The notes under the pieces: generated by a model
What the model was told of the DNA's origin: nothing
What the model saw: only the letters and a program-made list of their open reading frames with translations
Database searches by the model: none
Shown: piece by piece, positions 52,243 through 63,800 of the stretch
Position numbering within the stretch: the first letter of the stretch is position 1
Layout: every line of letters starts with the position of its first letter
Origin: M3007 sp044226205
GTDB lineage: Bacteria > Bacteroidota > Bacteroidia > Chitinophagales > Saprospiraceae
Reading direction: 5' to 3'
Assembly: GCA_044226205.1 (NCBI GenBank)
Contig: JBGAHL010000027.1
Coordinates: 11,897-75,896, forward strand
DNA length: 64,000 bases
Translations under genes and position numbers: made by a program

Positions 52243-52269
52243 GTCTTGAAGGTTTGGTGATGTTTATGT

Positions 52270-52277
52270 CAAAATTA
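52270..52277 (-). promoter_or_regulatory. -7 box of the M43 protease gene
   Basis: TAATTTTG on the minus strand, exact match, 27 nt before the ATG. Confidence 0.5.
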
Positions 52278-52342
52278 ACCCATAAGACCGACAGAACCCG
52301 GCAATGCGTTGGGTAAATTCGCTTTTCCTGACAAATGTTCCT

Positions 52343-52385
52343 AAAAAACAGTTCGGGCAGACGATTGCGTCGTCTGCCCGAACTG
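52343..52385 (-). terminator. Terminator of the S9 oligopeptidase gene
   Basis: 16-bp perfect stem (CAGTTCGGGCAGACGA, loop TTGCG on plus) with TTTTTT on the minus side, 23 nt after the stop. TGTTTT on the plus side makes a weaker plus-strand terminator. Confidence 0.85.
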
Positions 52386-52408
52386 CTGTTTTATGCCAAA
52401 GCAAAGTT

Positions 52409-54595
52409 TTATTGTTTCAAAACCTCGCCGCTCATCCCCAGCAAACCCATCATCCACGAATATTCCATGGCGCGTTCCTTGAGCGCTTCAAAACGGCCGG
52501 AAGAGCCGCCGTGCGAGCCGCTCATGTTCGTTTTGAAAAGCAGGACGTTGTGGTCCGTTTTCTGGTCGCGCAGGCGGGCCACCCATTTGGCCGGTTCGAA
52601 ATACTGCACCTGCGAGTCGGCAAACGAGGTGAGCACCAGCAGGTTGGGGTAGTTTTTCGCCTTCACGTTGTCGTAGGGCGAGTATTGTTTCATGTAATTG
52701 TATTCCTCGGTATTGGCCGGATTGCCCCACTCGCCGTATTCGCCCGTGGTGAGCGGGATGCTGGGATCGCTCATGGTCGTCAGCACGTCCACGAACGGCA
52801 CCCCGGCGATGATGCCTTTGTACTGTTCGGGCGCCATATTGGCCACCGCGCCCATGAGCAGGCCGCCGGCGGAGCGGCCCGATGCGAAGAGGCGGTCGGC
52901 GGAGGTGTATTTCTGATCGCAAAGGGCTTTGGAGCAGTCGATGAAATCGGTGAACGTGTTCATCTTGTGCATCATTTTGCCGTTTTCATACCAGGAGTAG
53001 CCCATTTCCATACCCCCGCGGATATGAGCAATGGCGTACACAAAACCGCGGTCGAGCAGGCTCAGGGCGTTGCGGTTGAAACCCGGGTCGTAGGAAAAGC
53101 CGTAAGAGCCATAGCCCACCAGCAGGCAGGGCGCGCTGCCGTCGCGTTTGACGCCCTTGCGGTACACCAGCGACACCGGCACGAGGGCGCCGTCGCGGGC
53201 TTTGACCCACACGAACTCCGTGGCGTAATTGTCGGAGCTGAAATCACCGAGCACGGGCTGTACTTTTTTCACTGTTTTCTGACGGCTGATCGGGTCGTAA
53301 TCGATCACCGTGGCAGGTGTTTTCAGGGAAGAAAAATTGTAGCGCAGCAGCGTGGAGTTGAAATCCGGCAGGGGGAAAATATTGGCGTCGTAGGTCGGCT
53401 CTCCGAAATCGAGATAATGTTCGCTTTTATCGGCCCAGCGAATGATGCGAATTTGTTTAAGCCCGTTTTTCCGTTCGCCCACAACCAGAAAATCCTGGTA
53501 CACATCGATACCGGAAAGCAGCACGTCGGGCCGGTGCGGCAGCACTTCTTTCCAGTTGGCCGGCGCTGGGTCGCTGTCGGGAGCCGTCATGAGGCGGAAG
53601 TTTTGCGCGTTCCAGTTGGTCCGAATGACAAACTGGTCGCCGTGGTGCTCCACATCGTAGTAAAAGCCTTTTTCACGCGGCCGGATCACGCGAAACTCGC
53701 CCGTCGGGTTGTCGGCGGAGAGGAAATGCGTTTCCACGGTTTCTGTGTAGGCATGGGTGATAAAGATGAATTTATCGTCTTTCGACTTGCCCAGATAGGC
53801 GTACACCGTTTCGTCGGTTTCCGTGTACACGAGCGCGTCTTTTTTCGTGGAAGCACCCATTTCGTGCCGCCAGATTTTGTCGGTGCGCAACGTGACGGGG
53901 TCCTTGGTGTCGTAAAAAAAGTACTTGCCGTCGTTCGACCAGGCCGAGGTGCCGGCGGTTTCAAATTCGTCGGGCAGATGCCGGCGGGTTTGCAGGTCGA
54001 GGAATTTGCCTTTGAACAGGTTGCGGCCCGTGTAATCAACGATGTAGTAGAGGGTGCGGTTGTCGGGACTGACGCTCAGGCCGTCGACAACGCAGTAATC
54101 GTGGCCTTTGGCCATTTCGTTGACGTCGATCATCACCTCTTCGGCGGCTTCGAGGCTGCCTTTTTTGCGGCAATAGAGGGGGTATTCCTTTCCGGTTTCG
54201 AAGCGGGAGTAGTACCAGTAGCCGCTTTTGAAATAGGGCACGGAATTGTCGTCCTCTTTGATTCGGGCGCGCATTTCTTCATACAACTGCTCGCGCAGCG
54301 TCGCCACAGGCGCCAGAACGGAGTCGGCGTAGCGGTTTTCGGCGTCGAGGTAGGCGCGTATGCCGGGGTTGTCGCGTTCGTTGAGCCAGTAATACTCGTC
54401 GGTGCGTTTGTCGCCATTGGCGGCGGTCAATTCTTTGGGCTGCTGGGCCGGATGAGGGGCGGAAAATTGATCGGGATGAAAAACGGATGGAGGCATGGGT
54501 GTTACGACGGTAGTAGTTTCGGCAGTTTTGTCGCTGCGCCCGCAAGAGACCAGGGCAAGCAGCACAACAGGGGAAAGAAAACGTAAAGATTTCAT
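52409..54595 (-). CDS. Prolyl oligopeptidase family (S9A, oligopeptidase B-like) lipoprotein
   Basis: 728 aa from the ATG at 54595 (a TTG two codons up is possible). Lipobox LLALVSC, Cys18 lipidated, so envelope-anchored rather than cytoplasmic. A seven-bladed propeller (about 65-440) covers a C-terminal alpha/beta hydrolase: catalytic Ser in FASGRSAGGLLMG, Asp in TSFADSQVQYFE, His in MSGSHGG. Oligopeptidase B-type enzymes cut peptides after Arg/Lys. EYYWLNERDNPGIRAYLDAE is the family N-terminal motif. Confidence 0.95.
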   Translation of the reverse strand: MKSLRFLSPVVLLALVSCGRSDKTAETTTVVTPMPPSVFHPDQFSAPHPAQQPKELTAANGDKRTDEYYWLNERDNPGIRAYLDAENRYADSVLAPVATLREQLYEEMRARIKEDDNSVPYFKSGYWYYSRFETGKEYPLYCRKKGSLEAAEEVMIDVNEMAKGHDYCVVDGLSVSPDNRTLYYIVDYTGRNLFKGKFLDLQTRRHLPDEFETAGTSAWSNDGKYFFYDTKDPVTLRTDKIWRHEMGASTKKDALVYTETDETVYAYLGKSKDDKFIFITHAYTETVETHFLSADNPTGEFRVIRPREKGFYYDVEHHGDQFVIRTNWNAQNFRLMTAPDSDPAPANWKEVLPHRPDVLLSGIDVYQDFLVVGERKNGLKQIRIIRWADKSEHYLDFGEPTYDANIFPLPDFNSTLLRYNFSSLKTPATVIDYDPISRQKTVKKVQPVLGDFSSDNYATEFVWVKARDGALVPVSLVYRKGVKRDGSAPCLLVGYGSYGFSYDPGFNRNALSLLDRGFVYAIAHIRGGMEMGYSWYENGKMMHKMNTFTDFIDCSKALCDQKYTSADRLFASGRSAGGLLMGAVANMAPEQYKGIIAGVPFVDVLTTMSDPSIPLTTGEYGEWGNPANTEEYNYMKQYSPYDNVKAKNYPNLLVLTSFADSQVQYFEPAKWVARLRDQKTDHNVLLFKTNMSGSHGGSSGRFEALKERAMEYSWMMGLLGMSGEVLKQ

Positions 54596-54700
54596 CTTCA
54601 ATATATTGATGGAGGGTTTAATTAAAGGTAAATGTATAAAAGCCGCTTGTTTGTCTTACATTTAAAACGGAGTACCTTCACGATTCAACCTGATGCAGTC

Positions 54701-56011
54701 ATGAAAAACAGCCTGCTTTCCTTCCTGTTCACGTTCCCTTGCACCCTCTTTTTTGCGCAAAGCGCATACATCAGTTACATGACCGGCGACCCTGCCGACG
54801 CTACGGCCAGCCCGCGCGGCGGCATTGTGCTCATGGGCGGCGCCGGTGAAGAAGACCACGCCATGCGCTGGTTCCTCGAACAAAGCGGCGGCGGCGACAT
54901 TCTGGTGCTGCGCGCCACCGGCGCCGACGGCTACAACGACTACCTCTACGACGAGCTGGGCGTGCCGGTCAATTCCGTGGAAACCATCGTAACCCCCAGC
55001 CAGGCAGCTGCCGACGATCCCTACGTGATCCAGCAGATTTACAATGCCGAGGCGCTCTGGATTGCCGGGGGCGACCAGGCCAACTACGTGGATTTCTGGA
55101 AAGACGGCCCCGTGGAAGACGCCATTCGCTACCTCATTCATGTCAAAAAAGCGCCCGTGGGCGGACTCAGCGCTGGCATGGCCATTCAGGGTGAGGCCTA
55201 CTTTTCGGCGACGAACGGCACCGTGCTTTCCGCCGAGGCCCTGGCCGATCCGTACGCCCCGGAAATGACCATCGGTTACGGCGATTTTCTGGACCACCCC
55301 ATCCTCAAAGACGTGATTACCGACACCCACTACGACGACCCCGACCGCCGGGGCCGCCACCTGGCTTTTCTGGGTCGCCTGGCCGAAGATTACGGGATTC
55401 GGGCAAAAGGGATCGCCTGCGAGGAATATGTCGCCATTTGTATCGACACCCTGGGCATCGCGCACGTGTACGGCAACTACCCCGAAGAGCCGGATTTTGC
55501 CTGGTTTGTGCAAACCAACTGCGCCGGCGATGACTTTACTCCTGAAACCTGCGCGCCCGGCCAGGCGCTGGACTGGAACCGCAACAACGCAGCCGTGCTG
55601 GCCCTCCGGGTAGCGGCCCGCCCCGACGGAAGCAACACGTTCGACCTGAACGACTGGGAAACCTTTGGCGGCCCCGATCCCTCTTTCTGGTTCAATTGGA
55701 CCTCGGCAGCGGGTATTTTCACCGCTTACGTGCCCGGCGCCGCGCCCGACTGCGCCACCGCCGCGCCCGAACCCTCCATAATGGACGCCATTCGCCTCTG
55801 GCCCATGCCCGCCGACGAAGTGCTGTATTTGTCAGTCGACAACGTCGAAGGGCCAGTCAAGGTGTTGATGCTGGATATGTTGGGAAGGCCAGCGCTGGCG
55901 ACAACCCTGATGGATGGCAAAGGTGAAATCAAAGTCGGAGGGCTGCCGATGGGCGTTTATGGGCTCCTGATCGACAACCGCATTTATCGCAAGGGTATCC
56001 TGTTGAAATAA
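54701..56011 (+). CDS. Secreted S51 (cyanophycinase-like) hydrolase with T9SS sorting domain
   Basis: 436 aa from the ATG at 54701, signal peptide MKNSLLSFLFTFPCTLFFAQ. Residues about 38-300 follow the S51 plan: GGIVLMGGAGEED, DILVLRATGADGYNDYLYD, ALWIAGGDQANYVDFWK, and the nucleophile elbow GGLSAGMAIQG (Ser157), with a TDTHYDDPDRRGRHLAFLGR segment that carries catalytic His as in cyanophycinase. Acts on peptides or cyanophycin-like polymers; substrate unknown. Residues about 365-436 are a T9SS type A sorting domain (RLWPMPADEVLYLSV). Own unit, divergent from the S9 gene. Confidence 0.9.
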   Translation: MKNSLLSFLFTFPCTLFFAQSAYISYMTGDPADATASPRGGIVLMGGAGEEDHAMRWFLEQSGGGDILVLRATGADGYNDYLYDELGVPVNSVETIVTPSQAAADDPYVIQQIYNAEALWIAGGDQANYVDFWKDGPVEDAIRYLIHVKKAPVGGLSAGMAIQGEAYFSATNGTVLSAEALADPYAPEMTIGYGDFLDHPILKDVITDTHYDDPDRRGRHLAFLGRLAEDYGIRAKGIACEEYVAICIDTLGIAHVYGNYPEEPDFAWFVQTNCAGDDFTPETCAPGQALDWNRNNAAVLALRVAARPDGSNTFDLNDWETFGGPDPSFWFNWTSAAGIFTAYVPGAAPDCATAAPEPSIMDAIRLWPMPADEVLYLSVDNVEGPVKVLMLDMLGRPALATTLMDGKGEIKVGGLPMGVYGLLIDNRIYRKGILLK

Positions 56012-56095
56012 GGTGACAATATCCTGATTCACAGGAAAATAGAATATCCGACCTTTCCCGGGATTACGATATGCTTTTTACCATCAAGGTGTCAC

Positions 56096-57412
56096 ATGGA
56101 AGACCTGATTGCCAAACACCCTCACGACATTGCCGAGCAAATCGCTTCGTTGTCTCATGAAGAGCAAACGATTGCCTTTTTGCTGTTGCCGGGCGAACTG
56201 GAAAGCGAGGTGTTTACCTACTTCGACAATGCGACACAGGAGCGAATTCTGCAAAGCCTGGGCAGCAACCAGATCGCTGCCCTGCTGGAAACCATGCCCC
56301 CCGATGACCGCACCCGGCTGTTTGAAGATTTTCCCGACAGTTTGATTAAAAACGCTGTTTTTCTGCTGGGAGAAGACGAGCGGAAAGTGGCGCTGACCCT
56401 GATCGGGTACCCGGAAGATTCCGTCGGCCGGATGATGACGCCATATTACATACAAGCCAGCCCCGACTGGACGGTCGGGCAGACCCTGCAAAGGATAAAG
56501 AAATTTGGGAAAAAAGCAGAAACGCTTGATTTTGTGTATGTTATCGATCAGCAGCAAAGACTCGTCGATGACATAAAAATCGGCAAACTCCTGATGGCCG
56601 AACCGAACGACACCATTGAATCACTCATGGATTTCAGTTTTGTCTGCCTGACCAGCACGGACAAAAAGGAGGATGCCATCATTACTTTTGAAAAATACGA
56701 CCGCTCGGCCTTGCCGGTTGTTTCACAAAATGGCGTGCTGGTAGGCATCGTCACAGCGGACGACATGCTGGACACCATCGAGCAACGCGACACGGAAGAC
56801 ATTCAGAAATTCGGGGGTTTGGAAGCCCTGGATTTGCCTTACGTGCAAACGCCGATTTTCACGATGATCCGTAAAAGAGCGGGCTGGCTGATTATCCTTT
56901 TTCTCAGCGAAATGCTGACCGCCTCTGCCATGGGTTATTTTGAAGAAGAAATACAAAAGGCCGTGGTGCTCGCCCTCTTCATCCCGTTGATTATTTCCAG
57001 CGGCGGCAATTCGGGTTCGCAAGCGGCTACGCTCATCATCCGCGCGATGGCTTTGCAGGAAATCGCCCTGCGGGACTGGTGGTTTGTGATGCGAAAAGAA
57101 ATTCTGAGCGGTCTGGCGCTGGGTGGCGTATTGGGCCTGATCGGCTTTATCCGCATCCTGATCTGGCAAAAATCCGGGATTTACGACTACGGCGATCACT
57201 GGCTGCATGTTTCAATGGCTGTTTCGGTTTCGCTGGTGGGGATTGTTTTATGGGGAACGCTTTCAGGTTCCATGATCCCGTTTATCCTGAAACGGTTCAA
57301 ACTCGACCCTGCAACTTCATCGGCCCCCTTTGTCGCGACACTGGTTGACGTAACCGGCCTGATCATTTATTTTTCCATCGCCGCTGTTTTTCTGAGCGGG
57401 AAAATAATGTGA
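56096..57412 (+). CDS. mgtE: Magnesium transporter MgtE
   Basis: 438 aa from the ATG at 56096, slightly short at the N-terminus. MgtE N domain (1-105, KHPHDIAEQIASL repeats), paired CBS domains (about 120-245; DSVGRMMTPYYI, LPVVSQNGVLVGIVTADDML) that close the channel when Mg2+ is high, and five membrane helices (265-438) with ISSGGNSGSQAATLIIRAMA. Selective Mg2+ channel. Confidence 0.95.
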   Translation: MEDLIAKHPHDIAEQIASLSHEEQTIAFLLLPGELESEVFTYFDNATQERILQSLGSNQIAALLETMPPDDRTRLFEDFPDSLIKNAVFLLGEDERKVALTLIGYPEDSVGRMMTPYYIQASPDWTVGQTLQRIKKFGKKAETLDFVYVIDQQQRLVDDIKIGKLLMAEPNDTIESLMDFSFVCLTSTDKKEDAIITFEKYDRSALPVVSQNGVLVGIVTADDMLDTIEQRDTEDIQKFGGLEALDLPYVQTPIFTMIRKRAGWLIILFLSEMLTASAMGYFEEEIQKAVVLALFIPLIISSGGNSGSQAATLIIRAMALQEIALRDWWFVMRKEILSGLALGGVLGLIGFIRILIWQKSGIYDYGDHWLHVSMAVSVSLVGIVLWGTLSGSMIPFILKRFKLDPATSSAPFVATLVDVTGLIIYFSIAAVFLSGKIM

Positions 57413-57479
57413 ATCGACTTCTCTTTGCCTTGTTGTAGTTTGGGGGAATATGTTTCATGGGCACGGAACCCGGCAACGT

Positions 57480-57515
57480 AAAAAATCCCCCGCCTGATTG
57501 TTTTCAGGCGGGGGA
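57480..57515 (-). terminator. Strong terminator, minus strand
   Basis: TCCCCCGCCTGA (57486-57497) pairs with TCAGGCGGGGGA (57504-57515), loop of 6, followed on minus by six T. It lies 314 nt past the stop of the giant T9SS gene and 144 nt past the short ORF. Confidence 0.85.
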
Positions 57516-57658
57516 AGGAAACTTTAATCCTAAGTACCAGATCGTGCCAGAACAAAGGATAACAACTTCATAGGCAATTCATTGTAAGGATTAAACGCCG
57601 ATACAATTGTAAACGCAGGTCGAGGATAACCAGCAAGACAATGCTTAATTTTCAATTA

Positions 57659-57760
57659 TTAGCAGCGCTTTACTCTGGTGCGCAAATCGCTGTAAATCAT
57701 GCCCATTTGGATGTTTTCGTCGAGTAAAAAGTAAATCCTGGTGACGCCTGTAATTTGCAT
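57659..57760 (-). CDS. Possible 33-aa small protein
   Basis: ATG at 57760 opens MQITGVTRIYFLLDENIQMG and stops after 33 codons (TAA TAA). It lies between the hairpin following the giant gene and a strong terminator. No family recognised; may be a real small protein, a gene remnant or chance. Confidence 0.25.
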   Translation of the reverse strand: MQITGVTRIYFLLDENIQMGMIYSDLRTRVKRC

Positions 57761-57773
57761 GATCAAAACCTTG

Positions 57774-57811
57774 AACTGCCCCCGCCCGGGTAAATTCAGG
57801 CAGGGGCAGTT
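57774..57811 (-). terminator. Hairpin after the giant T9SS gene
   Basis: AACTGCCCCTGCC and GGCGGGGGCAGTT on the minus strand (13 bp with one T-G wobble), 17 nt after the stop codon. No strong T-run, so possibly a processing or stability hairpin rather than a full terminator. Confidence 0.6.
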
Positions 57812-57828
57812 AGTTTGCAAACAGGTCA

Positions 57829-60800
57829 TTACCTCGTCTGAATCATCTTCTTCACAGCGCTGTCGGTGGCTGTTTCCAGTCGGTAGTACAGCACGCTGGT
57901 GGTATTGATCAGGTTGCGATCCAGCGAGATGGCGTTGTAGCCTTTCGCGAAGTCGCCTTTCTGCGTGAACAGTACGCGGCCCGTTTCGTCGTACACCGTC
58001 AGCGTGGCCGTCGCGGCCTGCGGCAGGTGGAAGCCGATCTGGGTGTGGTTGAGCCAGGGGTTCGGCTGGTTCTGGTACAGTTCGAAGCCGACACCGGCGA
58101 TCGTTTTGCCCGAGAAGCGCAGGGCTACGTCGAGGTTTTGACCATTCTGGTTGTATGCCTCGGCGCGCGTGATCTGGCTGCTGAGTTGCAGCATTTCGCT
58201 CAACTTGCCTGCTTTTTCGGCGCGGAAACGCACCGTGAATGCAGCGGCTCCGTCGATCGATGCGGTGAGGGCATGCTGGAACACACCGAAGTTGTCGGCG
58301 CCAACCTTGTCGCTCTTCACGATGTCTTCGACCGTCAGGCCGTTGAGGTTCATTGTGAACTGGAAGCCCTGTACCTGCTCAGCCGTGCGGAACGTCACCT
58401 CGAACACATCACCTGCTTTCACCTCGCGATCTTCCACATCCAGAAGCATCGTATCGCTGCTGCGGTCTTCGGCCTGCTGGGTGGCGTTGGCGATCACCGA
58501 GCCGTTCACGTCGCCAATCTTCACGCCCACGAAGTTGTCGTCGATGTGGTTGGACTGGATGTCGCCCACGCTGACGTTTTCCGCAAACGGAATGTTGTAG
58601 AACGGATTGGTCGGGTCGCTGAACGCGAAGCCTTCGTCGAGGAAGCGCCAGGAGGTGTTGTTCGGCAGTTCCGTGTAGATACCCAGGATCAACTTGCGCA
58701 GTTCGAGGATGTCGAAGGTGGTCACCGAGTTGGACTTGTTGGCGTCGGCGGCGATGATCTTGTACGGCGAGTTCAGCGGGTCCGTACCCAGGATGTGCTT
58801 GGAGATCAGCACCAGGTCGAAGGTCGATACCCCGTTCATCGGGTTGTCATCTTTCACCGGCGTCACGGTGTAGTCCGAGCCCAGCGGCAGGGCATTGCCG
58901 AAGGCGTAGTAACCCTGATTGTTCGACAGATCGAACATGCTCACCGGCGGCAGCGCCGGGTGCGAGCCTTGCAGATCGATCGAGGCATCTTCCACCCCGT
59001 CGGCGCCGGCCAGCGGTTCGGTTTCGAGGAAACCGGCCACCGTGGCGTTGCCATTGGGCGAGCAAATGCCATCAGGATCCTGTACGATCACGTAGGTTTC
59101 GCAGTAGGCGGCGTTGCCGGCCAGGTCCATTGCCCACAGTTCGACCGGCTGGGTGCCGATTTCATCGCAGGTGAAGGTTACGCTGGTGATCGGCTGGCCC
59201 TGTGCGTCGACCGGGAAGCCCGTGCCCTGACCCGACTTGCGGATCGCGTAGCGCAGTTTGTCGCCAGCCGTGTACGGCGTCGGAGGCGTGCAATTGTCCT
59301 CTGCGTAGTTGAGGAAGTCTGTGGCCCACAACTGGATCATACCCGTGGCCATGATGTTCACACTCAGGCCGTTGTAGCAGACCACCGTCGGCGCCTTGCA
59401 GTCTTTCACTTCGAAGGCGTACTCGCATACCGTTTCGTTGCCGCAACCATCCTCGACGATCCACTTGATCTTGTGGGCGCCGTAGGGCAGTTCGGGCGTC
59501 ACGTACGTGTTCGGCGCTGCCTGCGTGTTCCATTTCAGCGTGGCGACTTTTTTGTTGCCGCTCAGTGCCGTCTGGATGGCGAAGTTGTACTTCTGGTTCG
59601 CCGGAACACCGCGTTCGTCGTAGGTGCGCACTTCACCGCCCGAGAAGTTCGGGTTGGAGGCGTTGCCGTAGTTGATCGTACCGGCGGCGGGCAGGTTGGT
59701 GCTCGACACCACCGTTTCCATCACACCGTCGCCGTCCGTATCGAGGAACAGCAGGTAGCGGATGTTCACGCTGGCGCCCGTGCAGGCGTCCGTGGTCGTG
59801 ATCGACACATCGGTCGGTCCTTCACACAGGTCGTGGCCTTCCGTCACGGCATCCCACCAGTAGTTTTCGTTCCACAACTGTTGGTTGTTCACCGTCAAAT
59901 CGCAGATTTCCACGAGGCTGTCCGGGCAGTTTTCAACCACCGGATCCTGGGTGTCGATCACTTTGATGATCTGTTTGTACACCAGGCAGTTGGTCGAGAC
60001 GATGCCCGGTACCGTGACCGTCTGGTTGTTGCTGTAATCCGTGTAGGTACCGCCTGCGTAGAATACCGAGTAATCCAGTTGCTGTGCGTCAGTCGGGTTC
60101 ACCTTGGCTTTTGTCGGGGCCCAGGGCGCCGGCGTACCAGGCGCCGAGACGATCGGGCCGGGCAGGTTCTGTGAACTGTTCGTCACAGGATTCGGATTCG
60201 GGTTCGGTATGTACACACAGGGCAGGTTCGTATTGTAGGTGCACCAGTTGATGATCGTCCAGGTCCGTTCGATTTTGAAGCATGCATCGGGCACTACTGT
60301 GAACACCGCGTCTTCGAACGATACGCCCAGCAGTTCGCAGTCTTCGCCGAAGAAGCTCGGTTCGCCGAAGTTGCCTGTGCCGTCGCAGACCGTCACGATC
60401 ACGTCGTTCGGGAATTTGACAAAATAATCCTGCTGGTAGTTGACAAACACCCGCTGCGTACACTGGCTGCTTTGTCCGGCGCAATCGAACACCCGGAAGG
60501 TGCGGGTGATCGTGCCGCGGTTGCACACCGTGTCGAACAGGGAGTAGTTGTTTTGTACCGTGATGGTATCCAGACAGCAGTTGTCCTGACCCGTGGCGTA
60601 GCCGTAAGCCCAGAGGCTCGGATCGAAGTTTTCGCAGGATACCGTGGTGTTCGCCGGGGCACTGCACACCGGTTTAACCTTGTCTTCCACCAGGACCTGA
60701 ATCATACATTCGTTGTAGTTGCCGTGGCAGTCCGTGGCGCGCATGATGACCTGTACGGTGTCGCCGATGTCGTCGCAGCAGAAGAACACCGAGGGATCGA

Positions 60801-63800
60801 AGTCGTCCGGGATGGTATCGCCGCAGATCGTGCCCATGCGGCGCACCAGCAGCGAATCCAGGCAGCAGTTGTCGTAGGTATCCGAATCGAAGGACGAGGC
60901 CAGCACTTCTACCTGACCACCGGCGCCGATAGACACCTGGGTCACTTCCTGGCAGGCCACCACCGGCGGCACCAGATCGGCCACCGTCAGGACGAACTGA
61001 CAGGTCGATACGTTGCCGCACTGGTCGGATGCCGTGTAGCGCACGGTGTAGTCGCCCAGCGGCAGGCAGGAGGTGTAGTCGAATACCGCCAGGGTATCCG
61101 GCGTCCAGTAGTTGTTGCCCGGGAAGTCGGTCAGGTAACCCGGCACCGTGAAGGTGATGATGTTACCGTTGGCCGGGTTGGTACCCGTCACTTTGGCTTC
61201 CAGGTCGCTGATGTTCGAGCAGCCTTCCGACACAATCATGTCGGGCAGCGCTGCCGTCGCGCAGCAGTTGAACGGATCCGTCGAAACTGTTACCGCTGGC
61301 GGACAGGCAAATTGAGGACCGTGTACGTCTTCTACTTCAATGCGTTGCGTATGCGCAACCGGGTTGTTCGGGCCGACCGGCAGACAGTCGCTGAGCACGC
61401 TCCATACACGAAGAATCGTAAAGGTGCCTTCGCAACCGTCGTAGTAGGTATCCGTGTAATTCACTTTCGAGTCGCACAGTACGCTGCCGGTGATCGAAGC
61501 GCCGTTGATCGACGGGTTGCCGGTATTGGCCGGCGCGGTGGCGTTCGGGTTGTTATACAAGGCTTCGCAATCGATCGTAATGTCGTCGGGGAAAATGACG
61601 TCATCCAGGTCGAAGGGCAGCACCGTGATCGTCTGCGAGCAGGTAGACTGGTTGCCCCAGGCATCCGTCACGATAAACGTGCGGGTGATGATCTGGCGCG
61701 GGTCGCTGCAATCGCCGTTGTTCACGATTTCGTCGTCGATCTGGGTCGTCGTGGTCGAGCAGTCCTCGATGGCTACGTTGCCCGTGTGGCTGACGTCGGT
61801 GGATTCGCTGCATGCAATGGTGATATCGTTGGGGCAATCCAGCGCGGGCGCCAGTTTGTCCTCGATCTTGATATTGCCCCAGCAGATATTGCCACCGATG
61901 GCGTGTACCACGTGGTAGGCATAGGTTTTACCCAGGTCGGCGGCTGTGAAGTGCGCGGGTTCCCATGGGCCGTTGCCGTAAGGCGGCGTCTTGTCCACTT
62001 CCACGATGTAGTCGTCGAAGCAGTAGTAAGTGCCTTCCAGAACGTCGTCGGGACCGATCGTTTCTTCACAATCGGCATCCAGCGATACGTGTACCAGATC
62101 GTTGCAGACCAGCGAACTGGGCGTACCGACGATTTGGACATAGATCGATACTTTCTGCTCGCATCCGGGGTCCGCTTTGGCGGCGGCATCCGAGCCGGCG
62201 ACCGTTTGGCCATTTACCACCGTAAAGGGTTGAGCATCTGCGGCATCAAAAATTGCAGTAACAGTATGAATGCCTTCGCCCAGAGCCGCTGCATCGAAGA
62301 TGTTTGTAGCCATCCCATTCACCGTTATTTGCGTCACAACTCCCTGCGCGCCATTGGCATCATGTACATCGATCGCAAAAGGCGGCGTATTGAGACAGAA
62401 TGGGTCAGTGCCGAGATTGCCAAAGACGGGTGTGGGATAATAGCATTTATTGGCAATGACCAAAGACTGGTTCAGGTTATTGACAAATGTGGCGCTATAA
62501 CCAATGCCGTCGACATGGCGTCCCAGGAACGTATAGTAGATATTCTCGTCGGCTTCATCCGTCAAGCCATCCCCGTCGTTGTTTACGCCATCGAGGTTGC
62601 CGGGCGTCAACAGGGTTCCGGCCGAAACGGGTAGCGGTGCTGCTGGCGGGTTGGGGCTGGCAGCCGAGTAGAGGTTGGTAACCGACTGAATCATCCAGGT
62701 CTGGTTGGCCAGCGATTTAATCTGGATAAATTCGCTGAATTGGCCATTGTCCAGATTCGTGGCATTATTCAGACAAACACATGGATCGGAGCCTTCCACA
62801 TCGTATTGCGGTGCACAGGGGGCATTGCCTTGCAAGACAGTCACCACAGCCGTACAGGTTGCAAAGTTGCCGCAGGCATCCGTCACGGTAAGCGTAACTG
62901 TATTCTCTCCCAGGTTTGCACAGGTAAAGAGGGTTTGGTTCAATGCAAGATTGAGGCTTTGAGCAGGAATACAATTATCAGACGAACCGTTATTGATCTG
63001 TAAAGGCGTGATAGTCACTTGTCCCAAATCGTTCAAGGTAACCGTGATATTCTGGCAAACTGCGATCGGCGCCTGGGTATCGAGCACGGTAATGTGTTGC
63101 TCGTGTACCAGCATGTTACCGGCAGCATCCGTCACTTTCCAGGTGCGGGTAAGCGAGAAATTCGTGTTGCCGCATGGGTTGGGAGCATTGGGTGTGCTCA
63201 TTTCCATAAAGCTGATGACCAGGTTTTGCGAAGTAGTGCAATTATCGTGTACATCGCTGTTGGTTAATACGAAAGGCGGCGGTATCTGACCACAATTCAC
63301 CGTGATGTCGCCCGGCATAACGATGTCGGCATCAAATTCCGGTAATTGAGTATCCACTACCTGAATCTGGAATACACAATTTGCAGCGTTTCCGGCTGCG
63401 TCCGTAGCGGTGTAGGTTATCGTCGCAGGAGCGCCAACAGGCACCACTGTTCCGGAGAGAGGGCCGGCAGTTTGTGTAACGGTTACAGCGCCGCAGTTGT
63501 CGGTGGCCACAGGAGCCGTCCAGTTGATTTTCCCGCTGCATTGATCCGGGTCATTTGCCACCATAACCATGTTTGTCGGACAATTGGCGAACACAGGCGC
63601 CGTATCATCATCGATCGTCACGCTGACCACGCAGGTTGCCGTGTTGCCCGAGGCGTCGCTCACCGTGATCGTCACGTCGATTGAGCCGCCGCTGGCATTG
63701 CCGAAGTCCGTGCCGGCTACCGGGTTCTGGGTCACCGATGCGACTCCGCAATTGTCCGTTTCATCCGTCACCAGCGCCGTCAGATCGGGCACCAGCGCGT

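Larger units (their letters stand above)
57413..57828. other. 416-nt gene-poor stretch: two hairpins and a 33-codon ORF
   Basis: Holds a terminator-like hairpin right after the giant gene (57774-57811), a short ORF (57659-57760) and a strong minus-strand terminator (57480-57515). Apart from these nothing is recognised. Confidence 0.5.

Noticed and set aside
52304..54586. 760-codon plus-strand open frame
   Set aside because: Antisense to the S9 oligopeptidase, whose catalytic motifs are intact. The opposite frame has no domains and is His/Val/Phe/Gly-rich.
57367..57555. 62-codon minus-strand ORF downstream of mgtE
   Set aside because: It reads through the strong terminator at 57480-57515 and overlaps the mgtE end; no family pattern.
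58027..62634. Two very long plus-strand open frames (715 and 720 codons)
   Set aside because: Antisense shadows of the HYR-repeat giant; low-complexity composition (Arg/Val/Gly/His) follows the repeat structure of the opposite strand.
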